The notes beneath the pieces were generated by a model. The model searched no databases, was not told the DNA's origin, and worked only from the letters and a program-made list of their open reading frames with translations. A stretch of DNA of 64,000 nucleotides, from contig NZ_QUOV01000001.1 of NCBI RefSeq assembly GCF_003390395.1, positions 2,480,001 through 2,544,000 on the forward strand, given 5' to 3'. The translations under genes and the position numbers were made by a program. Below are positions 1 to 10,523 of this stretch, piece after piece. This DNA comes from Thalassotalea euphylliae (lineage in GTDB: Bacteria; Pseudomonadota; Gammaproteobacteria; Enterobacterales; Alteromonadaceae). The first letter of the stretch is position 1; every line of letters begins with the position of its first letter.

Positions 1-1107
<1,107 letters not shown>

Positions 1108-1136
1108 CTAACATGCTTTGCTAACTAAAGCTCAGT

Positions 1137-1154
1137 CTATATTGCATAGTATAG
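1137..1154. promoter_or_regulatory. candidate LysR-type operator between frmA and its regulator
   Basis: CTATA and TATAG arms are separated by 8 bases in the 191-bp divergent intergenic region between frmA (starts at 1068) and the LysR gene (starts at 1260). Position and dyad symmetry suit a LysR binding site, but the arms are short and AT-rich. This is an inference only. Confidence 0.3.
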
Positions 1155-1259
1155 CTGTTTCTTATTTACTGATAATCCATCCATTTCACAATTTATTTTT
1201 ACGTATTTGCAATAATCAGTTAAGCTTTTGCTAAATACACACTGAGTGAAATCATTGAT

Positions 1260-2147
1260 ATGGCAAATTGGGAGGGAGTAAGTGAGTTTGTTGCAGTGGC
1301 AGAAACAGCTAGCTTTACCTTGGCAGCCAATAAACTTTCAACCTCAGTCGCACAGGTGAGTCGACGAGTATCTGCTTTAGAAGAGCGATTAGCGGTAAAA
1401 TTGCTACACAGAACCACGCGAAAAGTCACACTAAGTGAAGCTGGGCAAGTTTATTTTCAGCAGTGTAAACACTTAGTGGAAGGGCTAGAAGTGGCAGAAC
1501 TGGCGGTCACGCAAATGCAAACCACGCCCAAAGGCTTGGTCAAAGTGACCGCTCCTGTCACTTATGGTGAGCAACACTTAGCATCATTGCTTAACCAGTT
1601 TTTAGCCCGTTATCCGCAAGTCAATATTGATCTTAACTTAACCAATCAACAATTAGATTTGCTGGAAGCGGGGATAGATATAGCAATACGTTTAGGTCGG
1701 CTAACTGATTCCACTATGATTGCCAAACGCCTCGCCTCTCGCCAGCTTTATGTTTGTGCCAGTAAAAAATACCTTGAGCGCCATGGTGAACCCCATAGTT
1801 TATCCGAACTGGCACATCACCAGTGTTTAGTTGGCTCCATTGAGCATTGGCGCTTTCAGGAAAAAGGTAGGGAAAAATCGATTCGCGTTGCGGGCCGACT
1901 AAAATGTAATAGTGGCAACGCCCTGCTTGATGCGGCTAAGCAAGGACTTGGGTTAGTGCAACTGCCAGACTACTACATAAAAGACGCATTACAATCTGGT
2001 GAATTAATTGAAGTGCTGCATCAGTATCGTGACGATAAAGAAGGCATCTGGGCACTGTATCCCAAAAACCGAAATTTATCGCCCAAAGTCAGGTTGCTGA
2101 TTGACTTTCTTGCCGAGCACATTGGAAAACCGGCAACCCAAAAATAG
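1260..2147 (+). CDS. LysR-family transcriptional regulator, divergent from frmA
   Basis: A 295-residue regulator of usual LysR length. The N-terminal winged helix-turn-helix is at about residues 4-62 (FVAVAETASFTLAANKLSTS, then VSRRVSALEERLAVKLLHRT). The C-terminal periplasmic-binding-type effector domain starts at about residue 90. The TTRKVTLSEAGQVYFQQC stretch is typical of the CrgA/AaeR-like branch. The ATG at 1260 places the HTH at the usual distance from the N-terminus. Divergence from frmA suggests that it controls formaldehyde detoxification. The effector cannot be read from sequence. Confidence 0.92.
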   Translation: MANWEGVSEFVAVAETASFTLAANKLSTSVAQVSRRVSALEERLAVKLLHRTTRKVTLSEAGQVYFQQCKHLVEGLEVAELAVTQMQTTPKGLVKVTAPVTYGEQHLASLLNQFLARYPQVNIDLNLTNQQLDLLEAGIDIAIRLGRLTDSTMIAKRLASRQLYVCASKKYLERHGEPHSLSELAHHQCLVGSIEHWRFQEKGREKSIRVAGRLKCNSGNALLDAAKQGLGLVQLPDYYIKDALQSGELIEVLHQYRDDKEGIWALYPKNRNLSPKVRLLIDFLAEHIGKPATQK

Positions 2148-2157
2148 GATACTAGTC

Positions 2158-3024
2158 CTAAGCTTGATGCGTTTCATAAATAGTAATTATCCCCTCAAGA
2201 TAAGGCACGGCTTTACCTGAGATAATAACTCGCTCACCTGTTAGCTTATTCGTTGCTAACTGGCATTTTAATATACCGCCACGTTTCGATGCTTGATAAG
2301 CAATAAGTTCCGTTTTACCCAACTGTTCCGCCCAAAAAGGTGCCAATGCCGTATGAATTGAGCCCGTGACAGGATCTTCGTCACCGCCATTGGCAGGCCA
2401 AAAATATCGTGAGACAAAATCGTAGTCAGGTAGGTTATCGTCAATTAGGTTATTGGCACTGGGCGCTGTGACTACCACATCATAAGGCGCGAGTTGTTTA
2501 ATCAACTGGCTGTCTTGCCTAACCGCTTTAACCTCTGCTTCCGTCTTATAAACTGCGATATAAGCTTGTTGATTCTTTAATACTTTTTCTGGCGCAAGCG
2601 ATAGGCCATTAAGTAGTGCATCAGGTACTTCACTAACAGGCGTTGGTATGCGATTTGGAAAGTCCATATCAATATAACCGTCTGCACCTTGCCTAATCAA
2701 CATAGCACCAACGGCAGGCGCAGAAATTGAACATTCGGTAAATTCTGGATTTTTGGAGAAGATCACCCAAGCGGATGCTAAGGTGGCATGTCCGCAAAAA
2801 TCGATTTCCATCAGTGGTGAAAACCAACGAATGGCATAATGATTTTGCTTGCCCGAGTTTTCGCCTTCTGGCACTAAAAAGGCAGTTTCTGAGAGATTAT
2901 TTTCCGTGGCAATCGACTGCATTAGTTCTTCTGACAACCAGCTATCAGTAATGATCACTGCCGCTGAATTACCGCCAAACTGATGATCGGCAAAGGCATC
3001 GACAACATTGATAGTAAGTTTCAC
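2158..3024 (-). CDS. PhzF-family isomerase
   Basis: A 288-residue protein of the PhzF / diaminopimelate-epimerase-like fold. Family hallmarks are the N-terminal VDAFADHQFGGNSAAV, the SETAFLV segment carrying the conserved acidic residue (Glu46), FSPLMEIDFCGHATLAS and the C-terminal GGDEDPVTGSIHTALAP. Most stand-alone PhzF homologues have no known substrate, and no phenazine genes are nearby, so only the family call is made. The start is GTG at 3024 with AGGAG about 10 bases upstream. It lies upstream of (reads away from) a small tautomerase on the same strand; 34 bases separate the tautomerase start from this stop's far side, and co-transcription of 3946-to-2158 genes is possible. Confidence 0.9.
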   Translation of the reverse strand: MKLTINVVDAFADHQFGGNSAAVIITDSWLSEELMQSIATENNLSETAFLVPEGENSGKQNHYAIRWFSPLMEIDFCGHATLASAWVIFSKNPEFTECSISAPAVGAMLIRQGADGYIDMDFPNRIPTPVSEVPDALLNGLSLAPEKVLKNQQAYIAVYKTEAEVKAVRQDSQLIKQLAPYDVVVTAPSANNLIDDNLPDYDFVSRYFWPANGGDEDPVTGSIHTALAPFWAEQLGKTELIAYQASKRGGILKCQLATNKLTGERVIISGKAVPYLEGIITIYETHQA

Positions 3025-3058
3025 GAATAACTTCTCCTAAAACCTTTTTTAGTTTTTA

Positions 3059-3445
3059 TTACACTTGCACTTTGTAGGTAAGATCTTGCACTTCATCACC
3101 TGTCATACCGCGAAAGCCCCATTGGTAAGGCGCTTGTTCTTTAATGGTAATTTCAATATCGATTGGCGCAATATTTAGCTTAGTTTCCAACATGTAAAAC
3201 AGCGTCTTGATTAATCGTTTTTGTGTCTCTGGCTGGCGCCCTGACATCATATTAATCTCAATAACAGTGTAAGCATCGCTGCGGCCAGCAGGATAGTAAT
3301 AATCTTCTTTTGCTAATGGAATAAAACGTTGTGCGCGTTTATCTTCCGGCATACCCAGCACACTTTGCATACATTGATGCACAATGTCTGAAAGCTCAGC
3401 CTTGATCGGATTCAACCGTTCTTTAATGCCATAAATAACAATCAT
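3059..3445 (-). CDS. tautomerase-superfamily protein
   Basis: A 128-residue protein resembling the tautomerase_2 / malonate-semialdehyde-decarboxylase-like group: YTVIEINMMSGRQPETQKRLIKTLF followed by the IEITIKEQAPYQWGFRGMTGDE tail. Classical 4-oxalocrotonate tautomerases need an N-terminal Pro after Met removal. Here the second residue is Ile (MIVIYGIKERL), so the catalytic proline is absent or the true start differs; a GIKERLNPIKAEL segment contains Pro13. Function is therefore uncertain. It sits between a HIT gene and phzF-like gene, all on the minus strand. Confidence 0.75.
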   Translation of the reverse strand: MIVIYGIKERLNPIKAELSDIVHQCMQSVLGMPEDKRAQRFIPLAKEDYYYPAGRSDAYTVIEINMMSGRQPETQKRLIKTLFYMLETKLNIAPIDIEITIKEQAPYQWGFRGMTGDEVQDLTYKVQV

Positions 3446-3520
3446 GCCCTGTACCGATTAAAAATAGTCATGCTTTTGAATAATTACGGTGGATAAAATT
3501 TGGCGCGATTTCGACGCTAG

Positions 3521-3946
3521 CTAGGCTAAAAAGCGTTTAATTTTATCAGCAATTTTAGTTAGCTCTTGCTGATCGCCCATTTCTACCGCATGTCCTTTAA
3601 TGCCTGTCGCATTTAAAATTGAGCCCGGCAAAATATGAAAGTGGAAATGAGGCACTGTTTGCCCTACTTCCGCGCCGTTTAATTGGAACAAGGTAAAGCC
3701 AGTTACGCCCATTGCTTGCTCTACTGCCTTACCCACTTTTTGCACTGTTTTCATGCAGGCTAGTGATGCATCATCGGATAATTCATGCACTGTCACTGCC
3801 GCTTCTTTGGGAATGACCAAGGTATGGCCTGGCATTTGCGGCATAATATCCATAAATGCCAGTGTTTTATCGTCTTCATACACCTTGATGCACGGCGCTT
3901 CATCACGAAGAATTTTGGCGAAAATATTATTGTTGTCGTAGCTCAT
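3521..3946 (-). CDS. HIT-family nucleotide-binding protein
   Basis: A 141-residue histidine-triad protein, full length for the branch. The N-terminal segment NIFAKILRDEAPCIKVYED is typical of bacterial HIT hydrolases. The triad H-x-H-x-H is at residues 100-104 (PHFHFHILPG), in which the middle/last His acts in nucleotidyl transfer. PGHTLVIPKEA is the usual mid-domain strand. HIT proteins hydrolyse nucleotide conjugates, but the natural substrate of this one cannot be inferred. ATG at 3946. Confidence 0.93.
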   Translation of the reverse strand: MSYDNNNIFAKILRDEAPCIKVYEDDKTLAFMDIMPQMPGHTLVIPKEAAVTVHELSDDASLACMKTVQKVGKAVEQAMGVTGFTLFQLNGAEVGQTVPHFHFHILPGSILNATGIKGHAVEMGDQQELTKIADKIKRFLA

Positions 3947-4074
3947 TGAAAATTTCTCTACTTGTTTGAATTAATGAGGTTATATTTTATCGCTTAAAAG
4001 GGCTTGTAAGGATTGCCACGTTAGCGTCGGCTCTTATCTGTGCCGCCTTATCTGCGCCACACTTATCTGCGCAG

Positions 4075-4563
4075 CTATTGTCCGCGCCAGAGTGCTGGAA
4101 TCAGATGTTTTGCAAACGCTAGCTGACTAGCCAGATATCCTTGGTATTTAGGTAATGCGTCATCAATATCTGCGACGCGTTTATCATAAAAAATATGCAA
4201 AGATGGCGCTGGCACTATGCTTTGATCAGCAATACGCCTCGTTGGTACAAAAATCGTTTTAGGAATGGGAAAAAGCTGCAAGTATTCAATCGATAACTGC
4301 TGACACGCATGGCAGTATCCACGCTGCAAAATGGGCGGGAATTTCACTGAGCGATAATCCACTGTCCCTTCTGCCGGTTGCGTCACATCATGCACTCGAA
4401 AAAGCACTATATCAGAATAAGCGGCTTTGTTCGCTGCTTGGCAAATTGAACAATGGCAAATTGCCCGCAGCAAAGGTTTACCAGTTACCTGATAGCTAAC
4501 CTCACCACATTGGCACCCGCATTGGCATCCGTATTGGTAGCCTATTTGATTTTCAGTTTGCAT
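4075..4563 (-). CDS. GFA/CENP-V-type zinc-binding protein
   Basis: A 162-residue protein of the glutathione-dependent formaldehyde-activating (GFA, Mss4-like) family. The zinc ligands are supplied by CxCG near residues 13-20, by CHCSICQAAN near residue 40, and by GYCHACQQ near residue 100. The N-terminus carries a tandem duplication (GCQCGCQCGEV), so there is one CQCG unit more than the usual single unit. Its presence about 3 kb from frmA is suggestive of thiol/formaldehyde chemistry, but the family is broad and the role unproven. ATG at 4563. Confidence 0.85.
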   Translation of the reverse strand: MQTENQIGYQYGCQCGCQCGEVSYQVTGKPLLRAICHCSICQAANKAAYSDIVLFRVHDVTQPAEGTVDYRSVKFPPILQRGYCHACQQLSIEYLQLFPIPKTIFVPTRRIADQSIVPAPSLHIFYDKRVADIDDALPKYQGYLASQLAFAKHLIPALWRGQ

Positions 4564-4879
4564 TTAACACTTCCATGATACATCGCTTTACTTACCCTAC
4601 GTTTGTTACCCTATTTTTGGGGCTTGTCGAAATGGCTATCACTTTTGCTAATAGTTTGAGTACGTTAGCAATATTAAAAGTGGCTGACAATAGTTCTAGT
4701 GCAATGACTAGTCTCGGAAAACAAGCCATGCAAATTGCCAAGATAAGCATTTCCAAACGAAAAATGGTAAGGTGCAGATAATTATTAATGTAGCGTCAAA
4801 CGCTAGCCGATTTAAGTCAGTTTAACTTTCACTTAAGCTTCACTTAAATTACGGAAAAGAATAAAGATACAACAATACC
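4564..4879. other. intergenic region, no supported gene
   Basis: About 315 bases between the divergent GFA-type and kelch genes. It must contain both promoters. A plus-strand open frame of 68 codons (4575-4781) has no recognisable domain and no clear ribosome binding site and is not called. Nothing else stands out. Confidence 0.5.
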
Positions 4880-6049
4880 GTGATTAAACAAAACTCAGCT
4901 ACTCGAATCTCAACTATTCAAAAATCAACTATTCAAAACGGCTCACCGATTTCTACTTCATTAACTTTTCGCACAAATTACAGTGCAGGTATTTTTTCTG
5001 CCTTAGCGCTGACTTTAGGGAGTTTATCGTTTACTGCTAGTGCTGCAAATTTACCCAGCCTGCCAGAGCCTATTGCCAATAATGCCGTAACTAAAATAAC
5101 CGCTAAAGGCCATGACTATTTTCTCTCGTTTAATGGGCTAACCTCTGGTAAAGACTATCAAGCGGTCACCAATAAAGCCTTTATGCTTAAAGTTGGCGAT
5201 AACAACTGGCAAACCATTAAGCCTGTGCCAATTGAAACGCCGGTGAATGGCTTAGTTGGTCGGTTAGCATCGGTCGCGACCAGTATTAACGGTAAAGCTT
5301 ACGTGTTCGGTGGTTATACGGTGGCAAAAGATCACAGTGAAGTGTCGGTCCCTGATGTTTATGCATTCAATCCGTTAAGTAAATCCTATCGTCAATTAGC
5401 CCCCATGCCAGTACCCGTTGATGATAGCGTTGCACTGCCCTATCAAGATCGTTACATCTATTTAGTTAGTGGTTGGCATAACGACGGCAACGTTAATTTA
5501 GTGCAAGTTTATGATGTTAAAAACGACACATGGCAACAAGCGAGCCCGTATCCTGGCCGTCCGGTATTTGGTCAAGCAGGTGCAATTGCCAATGATCAGA
5601 TGATTGTTTGTGATGGTGTGCGAGTTGACGTCCATCTTGATAAACGCCGTTCATATGCTGCCGAGCCAGCGTGTTATCTAGGCAAAATTAGTGACAAATC
5701 CCCTTATAAAATTGACTGGCGTAAAGTGGAGCACCCGACAGGGACTGCTCGCTACCGTATGGCAGCCATTGGTGATGATGCCACGAACTCGGCATATTTT
5801 GTCGGTGGCAGTGACAATCCGTACAATTATTCAGGTATCGGCTATAACGGCGTACCAAGTGAGCCAGATGGAAAAGTTTGGCAGTTTAAGTTTAGCGATA
5901 AACAATGGCAGCTTAGCAATGCGAAAACCGCGACCATGGACCATCGCATGCTAATCAAACATCAAGGCCAATTGCTATCGGTTGGCGGTATGCTTAAAGG
6001 CCAAGAAGTGACCGATAAGGTGATTGTGCAAGCTGACTTAAGCAAATAA
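4880..6049 (+). CDS. exported kelch-repeat beta-propeller protein
   Basis: A 389-residue protein starting at GTG 4880; no in-frame ATG occurs before the signal peptide, so GTG is the plausible start, with GGAAAAG about 20 bases upstream (weak). The N-terminal region is unusually long (about 33 polar residues) before the hydrophobic signal core (AGIFSALALTLGSLSF) and a likely cleavage after TASAA. The mature part shows kelch-type blades: GKAYVFGGYT with VYAFNPLSKSYRQLAPMP, RYIYLVSGWHN with VQVYDVKNDTWQQAS, NSAYFVGGSDN, and GQLLSVGGM. Family members include sialic-acid epimerase NanM, but resemblance is limited to the blades. Periplasmic or secreted; substrate unknown. Confidence 0.8.
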   Translation: MIKQNSATRISTIQKSTIQNGSPISTSLTFRTNYSAGIFSALALTLGSLSFTASAANLPSLPEPIANNAVTKITAKGHDYFLSFNGLTSGKDYQAVTNKAFMLKVGDNNWQTIKPVPIETPVNGLVGRLASVATSINGKAYVFGGYTVAKDHSEVSVPDVYAFNPLSKSYRQLAPMPVPVDDSVALPYQDRYIYLVSGWHNDGNVNLVQVYDVKNDTWQQASPYPGRPVFGQAGAIANDQMIVCDGVRVDVHLDKRRSYAAEPACYLGKISDKSPYKIDWRKVEHPTGTARYRMAAIGDDATNSAYFVGGSDNPYNYSGIGYNGVPSEPDGKVWQFKFSDKQWQLSNAKTATMDHRMLIKHQGQLLSVGGMLKGQEVTDKVIVQADLSK

Positions 6050-6162
6050 TGTTTAACTGAGTATTAGAAAAGTAAAACAACAACGGCTTAAACATCACAG
6101 GTTAAACAATAGCCTCAACAATCACTTGCCCAAGCTCTAGCCTGCGCAAACATAAATCACAG

Positions 6163-6197
6163 AAATGCCGATAAATCTGATTATCGGCATTTTTTTT
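6163..6197 (+). terminator. rho-independent terminator of the kelch gene
   Basis: Perfect 10-bp stem ATGCCGATAA / TTATCGGCAT with the loop ATCTGA, followed by seven T. It lies 115 bases after the kelch stop codon and before proS. Confidence 0.85.
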
Positions 6198-6259
6198 CCT
6201 TGTTTGCCCTGCTAGAATAACGCCACTTTTTTTACCCTCGCTTTTCGGAAAAATTTTCA

Positions 6260-7969
6260 ATGCGTACCAGTCAATATTTAGTTTCTACACTAAAAGAAAC
6301 CCCAGCCAGCGCTGAGGTGGTCAGTCATCAATTAATGTTACGAGCGGGTTTAGTCAGAAACGTTGCTTCTGGCTTATACACTTGGCTGCCGACCGGTTTA
6401 AAGGTATTGCGCAAAGTCGAAAATATCGTCCGTGAAGAAATGGAACGTGCTGGCGCAATTGAAACCTTAATGCCTATGGTACAGCCAGCAGATCTATGGG
6501 AAGAATCTGGCCGTTGGGACGACTATGGCCCAGAGCTACTGCGTCTGAACGACCGTCATCAACGTCCATTCGTATTGGGCCCAACGCACGAAGAAGTAAT
6601 CACTAAGCTTATCAGCAACGAGATTGCCTCTTACAAGCAATTACCACTGAACTTATTCCAAATTCAAACTAAGTTCCGTGATGAAATTCGCCCTCGTTTT
6701 GGTGTTATGCGTGGCCGCGAATTCTTAATGAAAGACGCTTACTCATTCCACACCACAGATGAATGTTTAAAAGCAACGTACCAAGTAATGTTTGACGCTT
6801 ACTGCCGTATTTTCGAGCGCTTAGGCTTAGAATTCCGTCCGGTAATTGCCGACAACGGTTCCATTGGTGGTGAAGGCTCACATGAGTTCCACGTGCTAGC
6901 TGATAGCGGTGAAGACGATATTGCGTTCAGTGATGCTAGCGACTTTGCAGCCAATATTGAAAAAGCAGAAGCTTTAGCACCAGCTGGTGAACGCCCAGCA
7001 GCAAACGCAGAATTAACTAAGGTAGAAACACCTGATGCAAAAACTATTGCAGCAGTAGCGGAATTCTTAAAGGTTCCTGCAACATCAACGGTTAAAACCT
7101 TATTGGTACTTGGCACAGCTGAAGATGGCGAACAAGCACCGGTTATCGCACTCGTATTGCGTGGTGATCACGAGCTTAACGAAGTTAAAGCAGAAAACTT
7201 ACCGCAAATTTCTGCACCTTTCACGTTTGCCACAGACGAGCAGATTTTAGCGGCAGCAGGCTGTAGCGCTGGTTCAATTGGCCCAGTTAACCTTGATATT
7301 CCAGTGATTGTTGATCGCAGTGCGGCTCACTTAGCTGACTTTGTTTGTGGTGCCAATGAAGACGGATACCACTTTACCGGCGCTAACTGGGATCGCGACG
7401 CAACCAACTACACAGTTGAAGATATTCGCAATGTCGTTGAAGGCGACCCTAGCCCTTGTGGTCAAGGTAACATAGTGATCAAACGCGGTATTGAAGTCGG
7501 TCATATCTTCCAGCTTGGTAAGAAGTATGCTGATGCAATGAACTGTGGCGTGCTGACTGAAAATGGCAAGCACGAAACATTAACCATGGGTTGTTACGGT
7601 ATTGGCGTTTCACGTATTGTCGCCGCTGCTATTGAGCAAAACCACGACAAATACGGTATCAAATGGCCAGCAGCGATTGCACCTTTCCAAGCGGCAATCG
7701 TTCCGATGAATATGCACAAATCAGCACGCGTGCAGGAAACTGCTGAGCAGCTTTATAGCCAATTGCAACAAGCAGGTATTGAAGTGCTATTTGACGATCG
7801 TAAAGAGCGCCCAGGCGTTATGTTTGCTGATCATGAATTAATGGGCACACCACTATTATTAGTCATTGGTGAGCGCAACTTAGACAATCAAGAAATCGAA
7901 GTGAAAAACCGTATTACCGGTGAAAAAACAATGGTTGCGATTGCAGATGTGATGTCCTTATTTGCATAG
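6260..7969 (+). CDS. proS: prolyl-tRNA synthetase, bacterial type
   Basis: A 569-residue class II aminoacyl-tRNA synthetase, matching the usual length (about 570) of the bacterial form with the editing insertion. Motif 1 lies in the [17 protein letters not shown] region, motif 2 around [21 protein letters not shown], and motif 3 at [18 protein letters not shown]. The INS editing domain (about residues 225-400) includes VKTLLVLGT. The anticodon-binding domain occupies the last 110 residues. It charges tRNA-Pro and hydrolyses mischarged Ala-tRNA-Pro. ATG at 6260; a terminator follows. Confidence 0.98.
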   Translation: MRTSQYLVSTLKETPASAEVVSHQLMLRAGLVRNVASGLYTWLPTGLKVLRKVENIVREEMERAGAIETLMPMVQPADLWEESGRWDDYGPELLRLNDRHQRPFVLGPTHEEVITKLISNEIASYKQLPLNLFQIQTKFRDEIRPRFGVMRGREFLMKDAYSFHTTDECLKATYQVMFDAYCRIFERLGLEFRPVIADNGSIGGEGSHEFHVLADSGEDDIAFSDASDFAANIEKAEALAPAGERPAANAELTKVETPDAKTIAAVAEFLKVPATSTVKTLLVLGTAEDGEQAPVIALVLRGDHELNEVKAENLPQISAPFTFATDEQILAAAGCSAGSIGPVNLDIPVIVDRSAAHLADFVCGANEDGYHFTGANWDRDATNYTVEDIRNVVEGDPSPCGQGNIVIKRGIEVGHIFQLGKKYADAMNCGVLTENGKHETLTMGCYGIGVSRIVAAAIEQNHDKYGIKWPAAIAPFQAAIVPMNMHKSARVQETAEQLYSQLQQAGIEVLFDDRKERPGVMFADHELMGTPLLLVIGERNLDNQEIEVKNRITGEKTMVAIADVMSLFA

Positions 7970-8067
7970 TTAGTTTGCGTAGTGAGTTTGCATAGCTAGC
8001 TTGCATAGTGAGTATTTCTGACTAATTCAAACTAGCAAAGCGAACACGCTAGGCAAACAAGCAAAAC

Positions 8068-8118
8068 AAAGCCAGCATAAGCCTTACTCTTTTTGATAAG
8101 GCATAGTGCTGGCTTTTT
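8068..8118 (+). terminator. terminator of proS
   Basis: A long imperfect hairpin: AAGCCAGCA pairs with TGCTGGCTT, and an inner GCCTTA pairs with TAAGGC, with a T-run at the 3' side. It lies between the convergent proS and the next minus-strand gene (stop at 8152); with A-rich bases on the left it may act in both directions. Confidence 0.75.
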
Positions 8119-8151
8119 AATGCCTTCAATTTTTCTTTAAATTAGAAACCT

Positions 8152-9474
8152 TTAACGCCAGTGATATTGGTATAGGCTTAAGGTTTTTAGTCGGCTATCG
8201 ATATGTATCAACATTTGCTGATAGTTACTAGAGCTTACTCCTTGGTATTCTTTGCTAAAACCTTGTTCGTCCAGCCCTTCAGCTAAGCCTTGAATGGTTG
8301 GTAACAGCTCTTCATCGCCCACCTTAGCTAAAACCGTCTGTAACTGCTGAGCTTGAGCCTCTGAATAAGTGGCCATCATTGCTAAACGTGTACCAGCTCG
8401 GTCAGCCATTAAATCAGCAAAACTAAAACCACTGCCGCCTTGATTGGTATCCAAAAACTCTTTGAACTCACCTAGTGCATCACTTGCTTGATCGTTGCTT
8501 AATAATTGCAGTGCTACCGAATAAATAAAGTGCTGCTGTAAATCGCCCCGACCCGCTAAGGTAATCACTTGGCGATGGCGCGCCTGCCTAACGCGTTGTC
8601 GCCAATCAAGCTGAGCAATATCACCTACTAGCAAGGCCATTCGATCATCACCGAAATACAGCACCAATGCCACTAACAGCGCTTTGTTTTGCTCAATATA
8701 TGATGCCGGCAACGCTAGCTGATTTTGCGCGTTGGCGTAGTTAAAAATATGATTGATATATTGATGAACTTTGCCATTAATGGGTTGATGATTGGCGAAT
8801 GTCAGAAGCTCTTGATAGTACATGGTGATCATTGCTTTATCGCCAAATAGCGCTAACTCATCACGCACCTTGGCAAGTAAAGATGCATCTTGACGCAGCG
8901 CAAGCACTTCTTTATCGACATTTAAACCAACCACCAACTGATTGGGTGATATGGCAACTTGTGTAACGGTATTTAGAAGCTTATTTGTAGCTCCCTTGCC
9001 AACGTAATAATCAACTAGCCAGCGCGTTAAGCGAATGGTGTTAGTGCCACTTAGCGACAACCCACCAACCTGAACACCTGCCAGCTCAAGCCCTGTTTCC
9101 GATGGCAACAACGTCGCGCTAATATTAACAAACTGTTGATTTAGCGGCTTAGGTAAACCGACGGAACCAAGCAGCACTGCGCCGTGTTCAGACAATGTAA
9201 TATTAAGCGCTGAATTTGGCACCGCACGGTGAAAAAGCGCTGTTAGGCCATTGATTTCGGCTTGCGTTAATACCAGCTTGGTTTGTTGCTCGCCATTACG
9301 CCAGGTATCAGCTATGCGCTTAGCAAGGCGCTTACTGTTATCAGCATGGCTAGCAGAAATTTGGTGTTGCTGGTAAATCAAAGGTTCGCTATCAACTAAC
9401 AGCAGCGCCAAGGAAAAGATGCCGACTAGCAATAGTAAAGGTAGCAAGAGAATAAATTTTACGAGTTGCTTCAA
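8152..9474 (-). CDS. uncharacterised membrane-anchored protein
   Basis: A 440-residue protein that I do not recognise. A single N-terminal hydrophobic anchor (residues 6-28, FILLLPLLLLVGIFSLALLLV) is followed by a long soluble part. This suggests a periplasmic protein held in the inner membrane, or an uncleaved signal. A region around residues 60-190 is strand-rich, with LTQAEINGLTALFHRAVPN and SVGLPKPLNQQFVNISATLLP, and the C-terminal half looks helical. The start is TTG at 9474; no better start precedes the anchor, and no clear Shine-Dalgarno is visible. No conserved catalytic motif was seen. Monocistronic as far as can be judged. Confidence 0.7.
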   Translation of the reverse strand: MKQLVKFILLLPLLLLVGIFSLALLLVDSEPLIYQQHQISASHADNSKRLAKRIADTWRNGEQQTKLVLTQAEINGLTALFHRAVPNSALNITLSEHGAVLLGSVGLPKPLNQQFVNISATLLPSETGLELAGVQVGGLSLSGTNTIRLTRWLVDYYVGKGATNKLLNTVTQVAISPNQLVVGLNVDKEVLALRQDASLLAKVRDELALFGDKAMITMYYQELLTFANHQPINGKVHQYINHIFNYANAQNQLALPASYIEQNKALLVALVLYFGDDRMALLVGDIAQLDWRQRVRQARHRQVITLAGRGDLQQHFIYSVALQLLSNDQASDALGEFKEFLDTNQGGSGFSFADLMADRAGTRLAMMATYSEAQAQQLQTVLAKVGDEELLPTIQGLAEGLDEQGFSKEYQGVSSSNYQQMLIHIDSRLKTLSLYQYHWR

Positions 9475-9627
9475 GAAGGGAATAACCGATTTACAAAATT
9501 TTTTAATGCTAAGTTTATAGCGGTTGTTGGGCTTGGAGTACAGAGGTATCAGTGTATTTAGTTACGAAAAATCATTGGTGTTAGTTAAAAGCGGTTTATA
9601 AGAGCTAGCAGTTGGCAAAGCTAACTA

Positions 9628-10230
9628 TCACAACAAGCATAAATCCCAATACACTTGCTTATTGTGGCGCTTAGCGAGCCGCTTGTTGAGTTCTCTAAAC
9701 GTGGTTAGTGGCTCACTATTAGGCTCAATACACTGCCAAATAAACTGGTGGCAGTTGTTTTCGATTAAATGATAGTCGCGATATTGGTAAATTTGTTCAA
9801 TTGCTCGCTGCGCCGCAAGCTCGCTAACAAGTGGCATTGCAGTAGAGTCGCACGCAATAAAAATTCGTTTACCAGAGCGCTCCTTTGTAAACCGCGCAGG
9901 TGAGACAGGTTTAATTAAACCATTTCCGCCAAGTTCGATAATCGTATCATCGCCTACCCATATACCGGTGTGGTCTAACACCCCACCTATACCGCAACAC
10001 ACTATTGCACCGATCGCAGGCTTAGCAACTTGGTCAGTATTAAATAGCTCAGATGGGTAGATTGCAACAGCAGAAGACTTTTCGCCGCGCTCGTCGTATT
10101 CGTCAAGTCGTTTAGCACGAGGAGACTGCCTGCGCTTTAGCTGCTGCTTTTTCCTATCGTCGCTCACTAGCTCTTTTACCGCTAACGCGGACACCGCCGC
10201 CGCACCTAACCAGAAAAAAGGAATTGGCAT
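9628..10230 (-). CDS. LRAT / NlpC-P60-like permuted papain-fold protein
   Basis: A 200-residue protein from the ATG at 10230, chosen over an upstream ATG (10272) because GGAGG lies 4 bases before it. A short hydrophobic N-terminus (residues 4-18) precedes a basic linker and a domain with the H-box LDHTGIWVG (His87) and the Cys box ENNCHQFIW (Cys160). The order His before Cys is the circular permutation seen in LRAT-type acyltransferases and related amidases. The enzyme would act through a Cys thiolate on acyl or amide bonds; the substrate is unknown. It is divergent from alaA. Confidence 0.75.
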   Translation of the reverse strand: MPIPFFWLGAAAVSALAVKELVSDDRKKQQLKRRQSPRAKRLDEYDERGEKSSAVAIYPSELFNTDQVAKPAIGAIVCCGIGGVLDHTGIWVGDDTIIELGGNGLIKPVSPARFTKERSGKRIFIACDSTAMPLVSELAAQRAIEQIYQYRDYHLIENNCHQFIWQCIEPNSEPLTTFRELNKRLAKRHNKQVYWDLCLL

Positions 10231-10523
10231 AACACCTCCACTGATACCGCTAACAAAAACATTTAATACCAATCGCCCTTTGTTGTCTAAACTTGTTCTC
10301 GTTAAACACTAATTCGTTAAATTAATCACTAACCTTTGGCTCAAGTATAGCCAAGCACACACCTGAGCTATCAAGTCGCTTAGCGCTTATACACAATGTG
10401 ATTGAAACCCTGTTAAAAAGCGATAAAAAAGTTGCAAGTAACTGTTTCAAAAACCACAAATACTGTTACATTAACTGCCTTACCCATTTTTCTATCAACA
10501 TTAATTATTCGGTGGCAGTAATC

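Noticed and set aside
4575..4781. 68-codon plus-strand frame between the GFA and kelch genes
   Set aside because: No recognisable domain, no good Shine-Dalgarno, and amino acid composition does not suggest a protein.
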